Origin: Candidatus Poribacteria bacterium | GTDB lineage: Bacteria; Poribacteria; WGA-4E; WGA-3G | Length of the DNA stretch: 64,000 nt | Assembly (NCBI GenBank): GCA_028821605.1 | Contig: JAPPFM010000010.1 | Location: 62,001-126,000 of the forward strand | Direction of reading: 5' to 3' | In this document: one piece after another, positions 8,849 to 18,768 of the stretch | Numbering within the stretch: position 1 is the stretch's first letter | How the letters are laid out: every line of letters starts with the position of its first letter | Program-made: the position numbers and the translations under genes | Notes under the pieces: generated by a model | What the model saw: the letters and a program-made list of their open reading frames with translations, nothing else | The model's database searches: none | Told to the model about the DNA's origin: nothing

Positions 8849-9766
8849 ATGGTTGCTGTCAAAACAGTTTCTAATACAGAAGAAGGGCGGAGTGGAGCGC
8901 AACACGGATACTCGATACGGTGTTTGCTCCATTTCGCCCTTGTTTTTCTCTGTCTTGCCTGTTCCGAAGTCGAAGAAGAAGTGGCGCAACCACCCGAAGG
9001 TATGGTCCTAATCCCCGCGGGCACCTTTCAAATGGGGAGTACCACCGGCGATGTTGATGAAGCACCTGTGCACACGGTGGAACTTGATGCGTTTTATATC
9101 GACCAGCATGAAGTAACAAACGCCGAGTATCGGGCGTTCGTTACTGTTACTGGATACCCTCCGCCACGAGGAATTGGCTATACCGCTGTCTATGAACTTC
9201 TCAAACATGGTTACGAGCCGTGGAACGACCCGGATTTCAATCATCCAGACCAACCCGTCACGACAGTGACATGGTTTGATGCTGCTGCCTACTGCGAATG
9301 GGCAGGTAAACGGTTACCGACAGAGGCAGAATGGGAAAAGGCAGCACGCGGTGGCTTGGAAGGGACGCGCTACTCTTGGGGCAACGCTGAACCGAATGAC
9401 ACGACTGCCAACTTTGCCGACAGCCAAACGGAATTTGAGTGGCGGAGTCCAGACGTAAATGACGGATACCTTTTTACCGCACCTGTTGGCATGTTTCAAC
9501 CCAACGGTTACGGTTTGTTTGATATGGCGGGAAATGTATGGGAGTGGTGTGCGGATTGGTACAGCACGACCTACTATAGCGACGTGCAAGGTGCGGAAAG
9601 TCCACTCCGGAATCCGAAGGGACCTGACACCGGCAAACGTCGCGTTTTGCGTGGTGGAACGTGGTACCGTGCGGTACACACGATACGGAATGCTGAACGG
9701 ATCAGCGATTATCCGAACAATAGTCTGAACGTTGTTGGTTTTCGGTGTGCGAAGGATGCACCTTAA
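8849..9766 (+). CDS. SUMF1/FGE-fold lipoprotein lacking the catalytic cysteine pair
   Basis: A 305-residue protein. The N-terminal hydrophobic stretch ends in a lipobox (LCLAC near residue 39), so it is probably lipid-anchored. The formylglycine-generating-enzyme fold follows, with GMVLIPAGTFQMGS, LDAFYIDQHEVTNAEYRAF, VTWFDAAAYCEWAGKRLPTEAEWE, GNVWEWCADWY and a C-terminal RVLRGGTWY...VVGFRCA. In true sulfatase-maturing FGE the segment after RGGSY carries two active-site cysteines. Here that segment reads WYRAVHTIRNAER with none. It is therefore more likely a structural or ligand-binding member. It is probably cotranscribed with the LamG gene. Confidence 0.85.
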   Translation: MVAVKTVSNTEEGRSGAQHGYSIRCLLHFALVFLCLACSEVEEEVAQPPEGMVLIPAGTFQMGSTTGDVDEAPVHTVELDAFYIDQHEVTNAEYRAFVTVTGYPPPRGIGYTAVYELLKHGYEPWNDPDFNHPDQPVTTVTWFDAAAYCEWAGKRLPTEAEWEKAARGGLEGTRYSWGNAEPNDTTANFADSQTEFEWRSPDVNDGYLFTAPVGMFQPNGYGLFDMAGNVWEWCADWYSTTYYSDVQGAESPLRNPKGPDTGKRRVLRGGTWYRAVHTIRNAERISDYPNNSLNVVGFRCAKDAP

Positions 9767-9813
9767 GTCTGAAAGCGTGGGATTTTTTTATTTTTTTGTA
9801 GGATTGATTTCTA

Positions 9814-10647
9814 TCAGTAATTTTTGATGAACAATTCTTTCCCTTTTGCTGCACTTTCCTGCCTATAATTATTCATTCCATATTGTAGTGTCCACTCTTG
9901 AATCTCAGCAAAATCGAAGAGTTCCCTAATGACGGCGGAGTCGTCGTAGGTAATCAGCCATTTATGCGGACATTTCCTCATATTCTCAGCGAATCGCACA
10001 TGGTCAAATGCAGTATGCAGCGCACCTCTTACCCCGTATAGTTTTGATTCAGTTGCTTTCCAATAGGGTGGATCCAGAAAAATAAATACATCTTCGCCAT
10101 CGTGGAGAAGTGAATCCGTGTAATCTCCATTTGTAATTTTGACTCCAGAGAGATATGGACAGATGTTTTTCACGCGTTCAATGGATGATTCTGTGAAACG
10201 CTTCTCGTAAGCGGCTTGTGAATACCCTCCGGAATCCACGACCCCGGAGAAGGTAATACGATTGAGTATGAAGAAACGCACCGCGCGTTGAAATTCGCAG
10301 AGCATATCTCGGTTCTGATTCAGTTTATCTTTTCCGTGTGTTAATTCCTCAAATAGAGCGCGGCCATCTGTAGCAATGGTGTGTGTCTCTGTTAGTGTTT
10401 CAACCAGGTCCAGCGCATTGTCTCTTGCCTGTTTCCAAAAACAGTAGAGATCGTAGTTGAGGTCATTAATCCAATAAGATTTGATGCAACTTTGGAAGAG
10501 ACTTCGGATTGCAAAAAAGACGGAACCTCCACCGACGAAAGGCTCACGAAATTCCGATATATTCACCGGAATAAGTGGTAGAATCTGTTTTAGTGCCCTT
10601 GATTTACCCCCTGGGTACCGTAGTGGACTTTTTGCTAATTTAGCCAT
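9814..10647 (-). CDS. DNA adenine methyltransferase (D12 class, Dam/DpnM-like)
   Basis: A 277-residue N6-adenine methyltransferase of the alpha/D12 class. The AdoMet-binding motif I is split as LRYPGGKSRAL (residues 8-18) and FREPFVGGGSVFF. The catalytic motif IV is DPPYW near residue 195, and a C-terminal GKELFI ends the fold. Length is normal. Its start overlaps the 3' end of the nuclease gene by 8 bp, so the two form an operon with the nuclease first. The methylase would protect host DNA, with a target possibly GATC-like as in many D12 enzymes. It appears intact even though the nuclease gene is frameshifted. Confidence 0.9.
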   Translation of the reverse strand: MAKLAKSPLRYPGGKSRALKQILPLIPVNISEFREPFVGGGSVFFAIRSLFQSCIKSYWINDLNYDLYCFWKQARDNALDLVETLTETHTIATDGRALFEELTHGKDKLNQNRDMLCEFQRAVRFFILNRITFSGVVDSGGYSQAAYEKRFTESSIERVKNICPYLSGVKITNGDYTDSLLHDGEDVFIFLDPPYWKATESKLYGVRGALHTAFDHVRFAENMRKCPHKWLITYDDSAVIRELFDFAEIQEWTLQYGMNNYRQESAAKGKELFIKNY

Positions 10648-11781
10648 GACGACCTGTTATCCATATCTGTAATTTGTTATTTTCACTCGCCTCTTGATTG
10701 AGTAGGACGAGTCTTTTTTGATGGGTTTGGGTCAAGCGATTTTCTGCACAGAAACCAAATATGTGGTCTGGCGCACATGGTAAGAATAGACTTCCAATGA
10801 GATCGCCAGTTAGTTTTAATCGTGTGATAAATTGAATGTTTGTTCTCTCATTGACCGATACTTCTTCCATATTTGCAAAAAGAATCAGTTTGAACAGACC
10901 GTCCTTTATGTCATCTTCAGATGGTAGTTTTCCTTTGCTGCTATTCTTTGATTCTTGTATGACTAATTGGTTATGTTCCCAATAAACCTCATCAGCAGTT
11001 AGATAGTACTGCCCACCGAGATAATTTGAGATGCGAAATGTCCCTTTAGCATTTTCCTCAAGGGACTCCAGAATATGTGTCGTTAAGGATTCTCTATGAG
11101 CAGCCTCGTATGAGCGCGGGAGGGTTGCTTCTTTGAAGCGTGTGAGACTGAAACGATCGTCCACCTTAAATTTTTCAAGAGTTTGCAAGTGATTCTTTGG
11201 GCTGTGAACGGCGACGTTTTTCTCTTGAGATATTTTCTTGTATCCGTTAATAGCGTTCAAATAAATCGACTCAAAATCTTCCTCAAAGTGGGTTGTGTTC
11301 CAGTGTAACGCTGTCATTTGATACTGACTTACCTCACGCAATTTTTCACGCACGCCGTCAGTATTCAGAATCTGATCTGTAATTCGGTCGGTTGTCCCCG
11401 ATTTTCTTTCGGCATCCTCGTACCACGCTAAGATGATATAGATGTTTAGGAGATTCATCCATGAAAACGTAATAAAGTTAATGCGGTCATTGTTCTGTGT
11501 ACCTGCTCCCTCATCTTTAATGATTGGAATAACCGTGACCTTTTTTGTGTTGAGATGGTATGTGTTATAAATTCGGGCGAAAGGATAGGAGCGCGTCCGT
11601 TTTGGTGAAACCCATTTTGAAAAAGCTAAGTTATTTTCGGGGCACCCAAATTGATGAGTCCGTATGTTTGTACTTTGTTCACATCAAATTGTGTTATGTC
11701 ATATACATTAAGTGCCTCTGGACTGAGACAGGGCATGTATCTTACATCTCGCACGAAACCTTCAAGAGAGAGGTTTGTCAT
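10640..11781 (-). pseudogene. Type II restriction endonuclease-like gene with a -1 base frameshift
   Basis: A gene of about 380 codons broken by one frameshift. The ATG at 11781 sits 6 bases behind a perfect AGGAGG and opens 51 codons (MTNLSLEGFVRDVRYMPCLS...) that stop at TAG 11626. A second frame, open from 11683 to the stop at 10640, takes over with ENNLAFSKWVSP and later IIKDEGAGTQNNDRINF, which is clearly protein-like and has no start codon of its own until 11458. Restoring one base in the run CCCCGAAAA (about 11636-11643) joins the frames as NLGAPENNLAF. The C-terminal half has a PD-(D/E)xK-like strand pair (VYWEHNQLVIQESKNS). Position directly before and overlapping a D12 methylase supports a restriction nuclease. 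The cause may be true inactivation or a homopolymer base-call error. Confidence 0.75.
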
Positions 11782-11839
11782 TGAATGCCTCCTTGGGATA
11801 ATTTATGGGAGCTTAACTCAAAGCACACCCACTACTTAA

Positions 11840-11868
11840 AGTATAACATGCCTTACTTCAATTTTCAA
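11840..11868 (-). promoter_or_regulatory. Promoter of the restriction-modification operon
   Basis: On the minus strand TTGAAA (11868-11863), 17 bp spacer, TATACT (11845-11840), about 55 bases before the AGGAGG ribosome site and the ATG at 11781. Its position supports the long nuclease reading frame rather than the internal ATG at 11458. Confidence 0.7.
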
Positions 11869-11900
11869 ATGTTCGTCTTCTCATTATCCGAATTTTCCGC

Positions 11901-11929
11901 TTGACATCCGTCTGTAAATCCTCTAAAAT
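11901..11929 (+). promoter_or_regulatory. Sigma-70-type promoter for the sulfatase gene
   Basis: TTGACA at 11901-11906, 17 bp spacer, TAAAAT at 11924-11929, then an AGAGGAAGG ribosome site before the ATG at 11966. It is divergent from the R-M promoter. Confidence 0.75.
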
Positions 11930-11965
11930 GATATAGCTAAACTTGAACAGAGAGGAAGGAAAAAT

Positions 11966-13333
11966 ATGCCACAAACTGATGCAAATCAACCGAACGTCAT
12001 CGTCTTTTTCACCGACCAGCAGCGGTGGGACACCTCTGGTCTACACGGCAATCCGCTCGATCTGACCCCCAACTTTGATCGGATGGCGCAACGTGGAACG
12101 CATGTCCACCGATCTTTTACCTGCCAACCTGTCTGCGGTCCCGCGCGCTCATGTTTACAAACGGGATTATATGCGACGCGTACAGGGTGCTTCCGAAACG
12201 GCATCCCTTTATCGCCGAATCTCAAGACCCTCGCACATCACTTCGATGAAGCGGGTTATGCTACTGGGTACATCGGCAAATGGCATCTCTATAGCGGCGG
12301 TACTGGACCAGGACCTGTCCCCGCTGAGCACCGAGGCGGATATGACTACTGGTTGGCATCCAACGTCCTCGAATTCACTTCGGATGCATATCAAACAACA
12401 CTTTACGATAACAATAATCAACCCGTGGATCTCCCTGGTTATCGCGTGGATGCGTTGACGGATGCGGTGATTCGCTACGTTGACAGGCATCAAAACGAAC
12501 CTTTCTATCTCTTTACGTCGTACATTGAACCGCACCACCAAAACCATCTGGACGATTATCCACCTCCTGATGGGTATCGGGAACGGTACGCAGGGAAATG
12601 GATACCACCGGATCTTGCTGCGCTCGGTGGATCGACGCACCAACATTTAGGCGGCTACTACGGTATGGTGAAAAGACTGGACGAGGCACTCGGCAGACTT
12701 TTAGACGCGCTCAAGAGCCTTCACCTCCTTGATAATACTATTATCCTCTTCACTTCTGATCACGGATGTCACTTCAAAACCCGTAATGGTGAGTACAAAC
12801 GCTCATGCCATGAGAGTTCCATCCGTGTACCGACTGCGTTCCACGGAGCTGAGTTCATCGGTGGTGGGCAAATCCAAGAATTGGTTAGCCTCGTAGATCT
12901 TCCTCCGACGCTCCTTGATGCCGCAGGTTTGGAAGTTCCTGCTGAAATGCAAGGTAGGTCCATTCTGCCGCTGGTACGCGGGGAAACAGACGACTGGCCA
13001 GAAGAGGTTTTCGTCCAAATTAGCGAGGCGCAGGTTGGACGTGCTGTCCGTACCCAACGCTGGAAATACGGTGTGGATGCCCCCAATAAGAACGGCGGCA
13101 GCGATGCAGGATCTGATCGATATGTTGAGCAATATCTCTACGACCTTCAAGCGGATCCCTACGAGTTACGAAACCTTGTTGGATTGCAGTCACATGAACC
13201 TGTAACAGCAGTGATGCGGGAACGGCTTATTCGGCGGATGTTGGAGGCGGGCGAAGAGGCACCGACAGTTGAACCGGCACCGACACAAAGAAGCGGACAA
13301 CGCAGTGTCTCTGAAGCAGAGGCGAACAGTTAA
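11966..13333 (+). CDS. Type I sulfatase (arylsulfatase/alkaline phosphatase superfamily)
   Basis: A 455-residue sulfatase that hydrolyses sulfate esters. The metal-binding TDQQR sits near residue 16. The nucleophile signature CGPAR at residues 57-61 fits CxPxR, in which the cysteine becomes formylglycine, followed by the usual SCLQTG. YIGKWHL (lysine/histidine) and FTSDHG (metal ligands) lie further on. The C-terminus ends in a Pro/Glu-rich tail. No signal peptide is visible, so it is cytoplasmic as annotated. It needs a maturase (FGE or anSME), and the nearby SUMF1-like protein lacks the FGE cysteines. Substrate is unknown, perhaps a sulfated glycan. Confidence 0.93.
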   Translation: MPQTDANQPNVIVFFTDQQRWDTSGLHGNPLDLTPNFDRMAQRGTHVHRSFTCQPVCGPARSCLQTGLYATRTGCFRNGIPLSPNLKTLAHHFDEAGYATGYIGKWHLYSGGTGPGPVPAEHRGGYDYWLASNVLEFTSDAYQTTLYDNNNQPVDLPGYRVDALTDAVIRYVDRHQNEPFYLFTSYIEPHHQNHLDDYPPPDGYRERYAGKWIPPDLAALGGSTHQHLGGYYGMVKRLDEALGRLLDALKSLHLLDNTIILFTSDHGCHFKTRNGEYKRSCHESSIRVPTAFHGAEFIGGGQIQELVSLVDLPPTLLDAAGLEVPAEMQGRSILPLVRGETDDWPEEVFVQISEAQVGRAVRTQRWKYGVDAPNKNGGSDAGSDRYVEQYLYDLQADPYELRNLVGLQSHEPVTAVMRERLIRRMLEAGEEAPTVEPAPTQRSGQRSVSEAEANS

Positions 13334-13338
13334 AAAAA

Positions 13339-13412
13339 GTCAGAACTATGATTTCTGTGATTTAGAGATTTGTGTGATGTAAGTCAGATAACTCATGAAT
13401 CCCGGTTCTGAC
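13339..13412. repeat. Palindromic repeat family A, complete copy (GTCAGAAC ends)
   Basis: A 74-bp element with perfect 8-bp inverted ends GTCAGAAC/GTTCTGAC and further imperfect pairing inside (GTCAGAACtatGATT against GTCAGAACcggGATT). It begins 6 bp after the sulfatase stop codon. A related, longer copy follows the next gene at 14587-14724. It could be a MITE or a RNA hairpin acting as a 3'-end stabiliser or terminator. Confidence 0.65.
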
Positions 13413-13440
13413 TGATGAGCAAAGGACCCTAATTTAAAAT

Positions 13441-14586
13441 ATGAAGATTACAGATGTTAAGACCTTGGTCATGGGGACCAGTTGGCGTAATTTAACCTTC
13501 GTTAAAGTTGAGACTGATGAAGAGTTAACCGGTATCAGTGAGGTGCGGATGAACAACCGCACCGATGCACTTGTTGCCTACATTGATGGTGCGAAGAAGC
13601 GGCATGTCATTGGGAGCGATCCATTCAATACGGAAGACCTCTACCAACGCCTATTTCGTGACGATTACGGTCGCGCTGGCGAAATCGTCGCAACCGGCAT
13701 CAGCGTTATTGAGATCGCGTGCTGGGATATTATCGGGAAAGCACTGAATCAACCGGTCTACCGCTTACTTGGCGGTGCTTGTCGTAATAAAATTAAGGCG
13801 TATGCAAATGGATGGTATCGTGTTGAGCGCACAACTGAAGAGTTTCATGCCGCTGCTAAAAGGGTGATTGAGAAAGGCTATCGAGCACTCAAGTTCGATC
13901 CGTTCGGTGCTGGTTATTATGAACTCTCTTATGAGGAGAAGTTGAAGTCTGTTGCCCTCGTCGAAGCGGTACGTGATGCTGTCGGACCGGATGTCGAAAT
14001 TCTCGTTGAGATGCACGGTAGATTTAGTCCGTATATGGCGATTGAGATTGCCGCGGAATTGGAAAAATTCCAACCGAGTTGGGTCGAAGAACCTGTACCT
14101 CCCGATAACATCGCAGCACTCGCAAAGGCGGCAGACCATATTAACCTCCCTGTTGCCACAGGTGAGCGACTCCACAACAAGTATGAATACCGTGAGTTGA
14201 TTAATTTACAAGCAGCAGACATCCTGCAACCCGATATTACGCAAACAGGCGGTTTCTTGGAGACTAAGAAAATCGCAGCGATGGGGGATATGTGTTATAT
14301 GACGGTCGCACCGCACAATGTCGGTGGCCCCGTTTCTACCGCGATTGCCTTGCATTTCGCTACATGCACCACAAACTTCAAAATTCAGGAACACTTCAAT
14401 GATTTCTCAGAAGCGTGGGTTAAAGAGGCTGCCACTGGATGTCCTGAGGTCGTGGACGGTTATTTCAGTCTGCCAAATGGACCCGGACTCGGTATGACGT
14501 TGAATGAGGACCTTATCGCCGAGCACCCTTATCGTGAAGGTTCGTTCAATCTCTGGGAAGATGACTGGCACAAGCGCGAGTATTAG
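13441..14586 (+). CDS. Mandelate racemase/muconate lactonizing enzyme family (enolase superfamily)
   Basis: A 381-residue enolase-superfamily enzyme, probably an acid-sugar dehydratase. The N-terminal capping domain is residues 1-120. The barrel has a lysine in YRALKFDPFG, metal-ligand strands LVEMHG, WVEEPVPP and VATGERL, and a conserved histidine in VAPHNVGG. These strands abstract the alpha-proton of a Mg-bound carboxylate. Substrate not assignable. An AAAGGA lies upstream of the ATG. It follows the sulfatase and repeat A; its first 17 bases are identical to those of the paralogue at 45812. Both may feed sugar acids into central metabolism. Confidence 0.9.
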   Translation: MKITDVKTLVMGTSWRNLTFVKVETDEELTGISEVRMNNRTDALVAYIDGAKKRHVIGSDPFNTEDLYQRLFRDDYGRAGEIVATGISVIEIACWDIIGKALNQPVYRLLGGACRNKIKAYANGWYRVERTTEEFHAAAKRVIEKGYRALKFDPFGAGYYELSYEEKLKSVALVEAVRDAVGPDVEILVEMHGRFSPYMAIEIAAELEKFQPSWVEEPVPPDNIAALAKAADHINLPVATGERLHNKYEYRELINLQAADILQPDITQTGGFLETKKIAAMGDMCYMTVAPHNVGGPVSTAIALHFATCTTNFKIQEHFNDFSEAWVKEAATGCPEVVDGYFSLPNGPGLGMTLNEDLIAEHPYREGSFNLWEDDWHKREY

Positions 14587-14724
14587 TCAGAACTGTGATT
14601 GAGAGATTTGTGTGGAAAATTTGAATTTCGGCAGCATTGTGTGGTATCCTTTCAAATAGGAACATTGAAAACGAAAAACATGACCACACAATACTTTTGA
14701 AATATTCCCTGATTCAGCAGTTCT
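14587..14724. repeat. Palindromic repeat family A, longer diverged copy
   Basis: Begins GTCAGAACTGTGATTGAGAG immediately after the stop of the enolase-superfamily gene and ends in CAGCAGTTCTGAG, whose complement (CTCAGAACTGCTG) matches the start. It shares GAGATTTGTGTG with the copy at 13339-13412. The TAG stop codon of the preceding gene abuts the element. Confidence 0.5.
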
Positions 14725-14737
14725 GAGGAGAAAGAAC

Positions 14738-16403
<1,666 letters not shown>

Positions 16404-16435
16404 TCTTTAGTCGTGGGTAGTTGATGACTTTGGAC

Positions 16436-16465
16436 TTGCGAAAACATAAGTTAATACGTTACAAT
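16436..16465 (+). promoter_or_regulatory. Putative promoter of the toxin remnant-antitoxin unit
   Basis: TTGCGA (16436-16441), 18 bp spacer, TACAAT (16460-16465), followed after 5 bp by the ATG of a 20-codon toxin remnant. A promoter of this kind would still drive the downstream antitoxin gene. Confidence 0.45.
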
Positions 16466-16470
16466 AGGAT

Positions 16471-16533
16471 ATGGATCAAGAGATAACAACCCCAAGAAAC
16501 GTTCAGTGGATTGGTGATTCAAAAGAGAAGTGA
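16471..16533 (+). pseudogene. Remnant of a HigB/Gp49-like (DUF891) toxin gene
   Basis: An ATG behind AATAGGAT opens 20 codons, MDQEITTPRNVQWIGDSKEK, then TGA. The pattern of a few polar residues, PR, a hydrophobic-W-hydrophobic-G-(D/S)SK strand is how DUF891/RelE-fold toxins begin (typically V-x-W-V-G-S-S-K-K-D). The remaining roughly 90 codons are absent and the cognate-type antitoxin starts 10 bp later. This reads as an internal deletion that removed the toxin. The homology rests on a short segment. Confidence 0.55.
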
Positions 16534-16543
16534 AGAAAGGATT

Positions 16544-16873
16544 ATGAGCAGGAACATTAAGGTTGAAGAAGGCAGTGGAAATATTTTCAAGGATTTGGGT
16601 TTTTCTCATGAGGTCTCGGAGAAAGAACTCCTAAAAGCACAGTTGGGAGCTGAGATTTTCCGCATTCTAAAGGAACGTAAGCTAACTCAGATAGAAGCGG
16701 CGAAACTACTTGGTATTGAAGACGCTGAAGTTTCTTGCCTTAAAGCCGCCAAACTTTCTGACTATAGCGTTGAGCGATTGATGAGGTTTCTTAATCAGTT
16801 GAATCGCGATATTGAGATTCGGATTATTCCTTCAGAAAATAGAGAAGGACAGCAGCGGGTGGTTGCAGTTTAG
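16544..16873 (+). CDS. XRE/HigA-type antitoxin, orphan
   Basis: A 109-residue DNA-binding antitoxin of the HigA/XRE type. After an N-terminal SGNIFKDLGF segment comes a helix-turn-helix (LTQIEAAKLLGIEDAEVSCL) at about residues 45-65, and the C-terminus has the characteristic SVERLMRFLNQLNRDIEIRI. The ATG at 16544 has GAAAGGAT upstream; an in-frame ATG at 16511 is unlikely. In this family the antitoxin normally follows a DUF891 toxin, here reduced to 20 codons. It may now act only as an autoregulator or as protection against related toxins. Confidence 0.8.
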   Translation: MSRNIKVEEGSGNIFKDLGFSHEVSEKELLKAQLGAEIFRILKERKLTQIEAAKLLGIEDAEVSCLKAAKLSDYSVERLMRFLNQLNRDIEIRIIPSENREGQQRVVAV

Positions 16874-16909
16874 CTCAGGGTATGCTTCAATCATGGCAAG
16901 GCATAGTTT

Positions 16910-17130
16910 GTAGGTTGGGTTGAACTGCAACCACCAAGTAAAACGTGCCTACAAAACAGATTTCTCAACACAAGGAAACTTCAACACACCAAAGAACAGG
17001 TGAAACCCAACGCTTTTTGAGTGCCAAAGTGCTTGGATTGTTGGGTTTCGCGCACGCGCTATGAGCGAGGTATGGAGGGACCTCCGTTCTTGTATAAACA
17101 CAGATGGCTTTACCGCTCAACCCAACCTAC
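16910..17130. repeat. MITE-like repeat family B with 14-bp terminal inverted repeats
   Basis: A 221-bp element bounded by GTAGGTTGGGTTGA and its perfect complement TCAACCCAACCTAC. Inside it lies another inverted pair, GAAACCCAACG and TGTTGGGTTTCG. Its right-hand 22 bases reappear in opposite orientation at 48842-48863, and a minimal form lies at 37096-37122. It fills the gap between convergent genes and has no coding capacity. It resembles widespread GTAGGTTGGGTT intergenic repeats of environmental bacteria (from memory, unverified). Confidence 0.8.
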
Positions 17131-17168
17131 AGGACCCTTATTTGCATTTTTAATTCTCAAACTCACGT

Positions 17169-18191
17169 TTAATCTGATAATCGTTCCTCCAAGAACGCAA
17201 TTCCTGCCTCCAAATCAATCTCATGTTCACCCTGAAAATGATCCAGTACCAACCGATCACCTCGCCCCGATGCCGCGTAGATTTTTTCTACCTGTTCGAA
17301 TGCTTGTAGCGCGTCCGCTTCAATAAAACACAGATCGTCCGAACCGATCTGCACCATACACGCCCTCGGTGCTATCAATCCCGCTACTTCCGCGATGTCG
17401 CCTGCTTTCCGAAGCCCGAACATAAATTGTGAACCGCAGGTATTCCCACGCCCGCGGTCATTCAGTGCATCCGTCAATGTGCTAAGATAACAAACGATAA
17501 CAGCCGCTTTCACGCGTTGGTCTACGGCAGAAATATAAGTCGTCATCGTGCCACCGAACGAACACCCCATGCATCCCAAGCGACGACCATCGACCTCAGG
17601 ACGCGATTGGAGATAGTCCAAGCATCGCTTCCCGTCTGAGACGTTGAGTTGTAGCAGTTGATAGCCGAAGTAACCGAATGCAAGATAGGCGACGTTACAA
17701 CCATCGCGACCCGGGCGACGGACCCACTCATCCCGATCCTTCCGTTCGCCGAAGCATCGCCAATCTGGTGCGATTGTAACGAAACCTCGCTTCGCCAATT
17801 CTACAGCATACTGTTTCTGATAATCCTCTACAATGCCGACTGCGCCATCTTTACCGATTCCGTGTCCGTGTGCGCATAGGACTGCTGGTGCCGGGTTTTC
17901 GGCACTTGCACCTTCTGGGATTAAGACGTACGCTGGAATCGAAGAAAACGGATCTGGATTGAAGATGATCTTTTCCCGTGTGTAGCCATCGTACTGTGTT
18001 TGTTCCAAAGTTTCAACTTCCAACGGTATCGCCTCTGGCAAGGGGCCCAGGTCTTTAACGAGATTACGTCGAAATCTCTTTCGCCACTCTTGCCATTCCG
18101 GTTTTGTCGTCCCATTGAAATGGAGGGGTGGGGTTGCTTTCAAAAGTTGTTCAGTGCTCTGCTCAGCTGTTAGAAAACGTTGTGCTGCCAT
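17169..18191 (-). CDS. Alpha/beta hydrolase (dienelactone hydrolase / acetyl xylan esterase-like)
   Basis: A 340-residue serine hydrolase. The oxyanion strand is PAVLCAHGHG, the nucleophile elbow GCSFGG lies near residue 208, an acid appears in CMVQIGSDDLCF and the histidine in HFQGEHEIDLEAG at the C-terminus. The N-terminal helical part (residues 1-100) is typical of the abhydrolase_7 group that removes acyl groups from sugars. There is no signal peptide. A 68-residue gene with its own promoter lies 26 bp upstream on the same strand. Confidence 0.87.
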   Translation of the reverse strand: MAAQRFLTAEQSTEQLLKATPPLHFNGTTKPEWQEWRKRFRRNLVKDLGPLPEAIPLEVETLEQTQYDGYTREKIIFNPDPFSSIPAYVLIPEGASAENPAPAVLCAHGHGIGKDGAVGIVEDYQKQYAVELAKRGFVTIAPDWRCFGERKDRDEWVRRPGRDGCNVAYLAFGYFGYQLLQLNVSDGKRCLDYLQSRPEVDGRRLGCMGCSFGGTMTTYISAVDQRVKAAVIVCYLSTLTDALNDRGRGNTCGSQFMFGLRKAGDIAEVAGLIAPRACMVQIGSDDLCFIEADALQAFEQVEKIYAASGRGDRLVLDHFQGEHEIDLEAGIAFLEERLSD

Positions 18192-18217
18192 AATTGTGTC
18201 TTTCCTATCATTTTCGT

Positions 18218-18424
18218 CTATGTGAGGTCACCCTCTTCATCTGCTGCCTTACGTGCTTGTTGAATTTCCTTCACAATTGTATCAATATCAGGATCGGGAA
18301 GTTTATACCGGTCAACAGCGTAATCGCCCTGCCCATCTTTGTAACTCAGAAGTTCATCCAAAAGTGCACCGAGCTCAGGGTCACGCTGACGAAGTTCATT
18401 CAGTTTCCGATTAAGTCTATTCAT
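18218..18424 (-). CDS. Small hypothetical protein (68 aa)
   Basis: A charged 68-residue protein (MNRLNRKLNELRQRDPELGA...) with predicted helices at both ends and no cysteines, signal or membrane segment. A good promoter lies about 95 bases upstream, and the hydrolase starts 26 bp downstream, so it looks like the first gene of a two-gene unit. Its ribosome site is weak (AGATCATAGAAA). I do not recognise the family. Confidence 0.55.
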   Translation of the reverse strand: MNRLNRKLNELRQRDPELGALLDELLSYKDGQGDYAVDRYKLPDPDIDTIVKEIQQARKAADEEGDLT

Positions 18425-18519
18425 TTTCTATGATCTCTTATGCTACAAAGGTGGTAACTTAGATTAGTTAATAAACGCTGCAGGAGGGCGAATAGATGGA
18501 AGTCTGCAACCTTATTTTC

Positions 18520-18548
18520 ATTATACAACAAATTGATTTAGAGGTCAA
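18520..18548 (-). promoter_or_regulatory. Promoter for the 68-aa gene and hydrolase
   Basis: On the minus strand TTGACC (18548-18543), 17 bp spacer, TATAAT (18525-18520). The rest of the 344-bp gap between the divergent units (18425-18768) is AT-rich, with no convincing gene or repeat besides this promoter and the plus-strand one at 18734. Confidence 0.7.
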
Positions 18549-18733
18549 ATTTTTTCAAAAATTGCCCTCAGGGTCATTTAGTTTTCTCTTTTATAGCGTG
18601 AACTTTTAGTTTGCATCCTATACACGCACAGACTAACAGTCTATGCTACAAGGGTTCTCAGTATATGGGCAGCAGGTCGGCTATTGAAAATGAGTTCCCA
18701 AACTATAAAACTAAATAGTCCTGAAGATTGTCC

Positions 18734-18762
18734 TTGACACTCAGGAGTTTCTATGCTAAAGT
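18734..18762 (+). promoter_or_regulatory. Promoter giving a predicted leaderless mRNA for dppDF
   Basis: TTGACA at 18734-18739, 17 bp spacer with an extended-10 TG, then TAAAGT at 18757-18762. The ATG at 18769 lies 6 bases after the -10 box, where transcription would start. No Shine-Dalgarno sequence can fit, so translation should be leaderless. Confidence 0.65.
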
Positions 18763-18768
18763 AGTGTT

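Noticed and set aside
11626-11650. Programmed ribosomal frameshift in the nuclease gene
   Set aside because: No classical slippery heptamer with a downstream pseudoknot is apparent, and R-M nucleases are not known to need one; mutation or base-call error is simpler, though slippage on the C4/A4 run is not excluded.
11560-11839. Plus-strand frames between the R-M operon and the sulfatase
   Set aside because: They are the reverse of the N-terminal part of the frameshifted nuclease, which has the better ribosome site, promoter and protein-like composition.
18496-18609. A 37-codon frame behind AGGAGG on the plus strand
   Set aside because: It overlaps the minus-strand promoter at 18520-18548, has an AT-driven Phe/Ile-rich composition and no family likeness; the purine run is probably coincidental.
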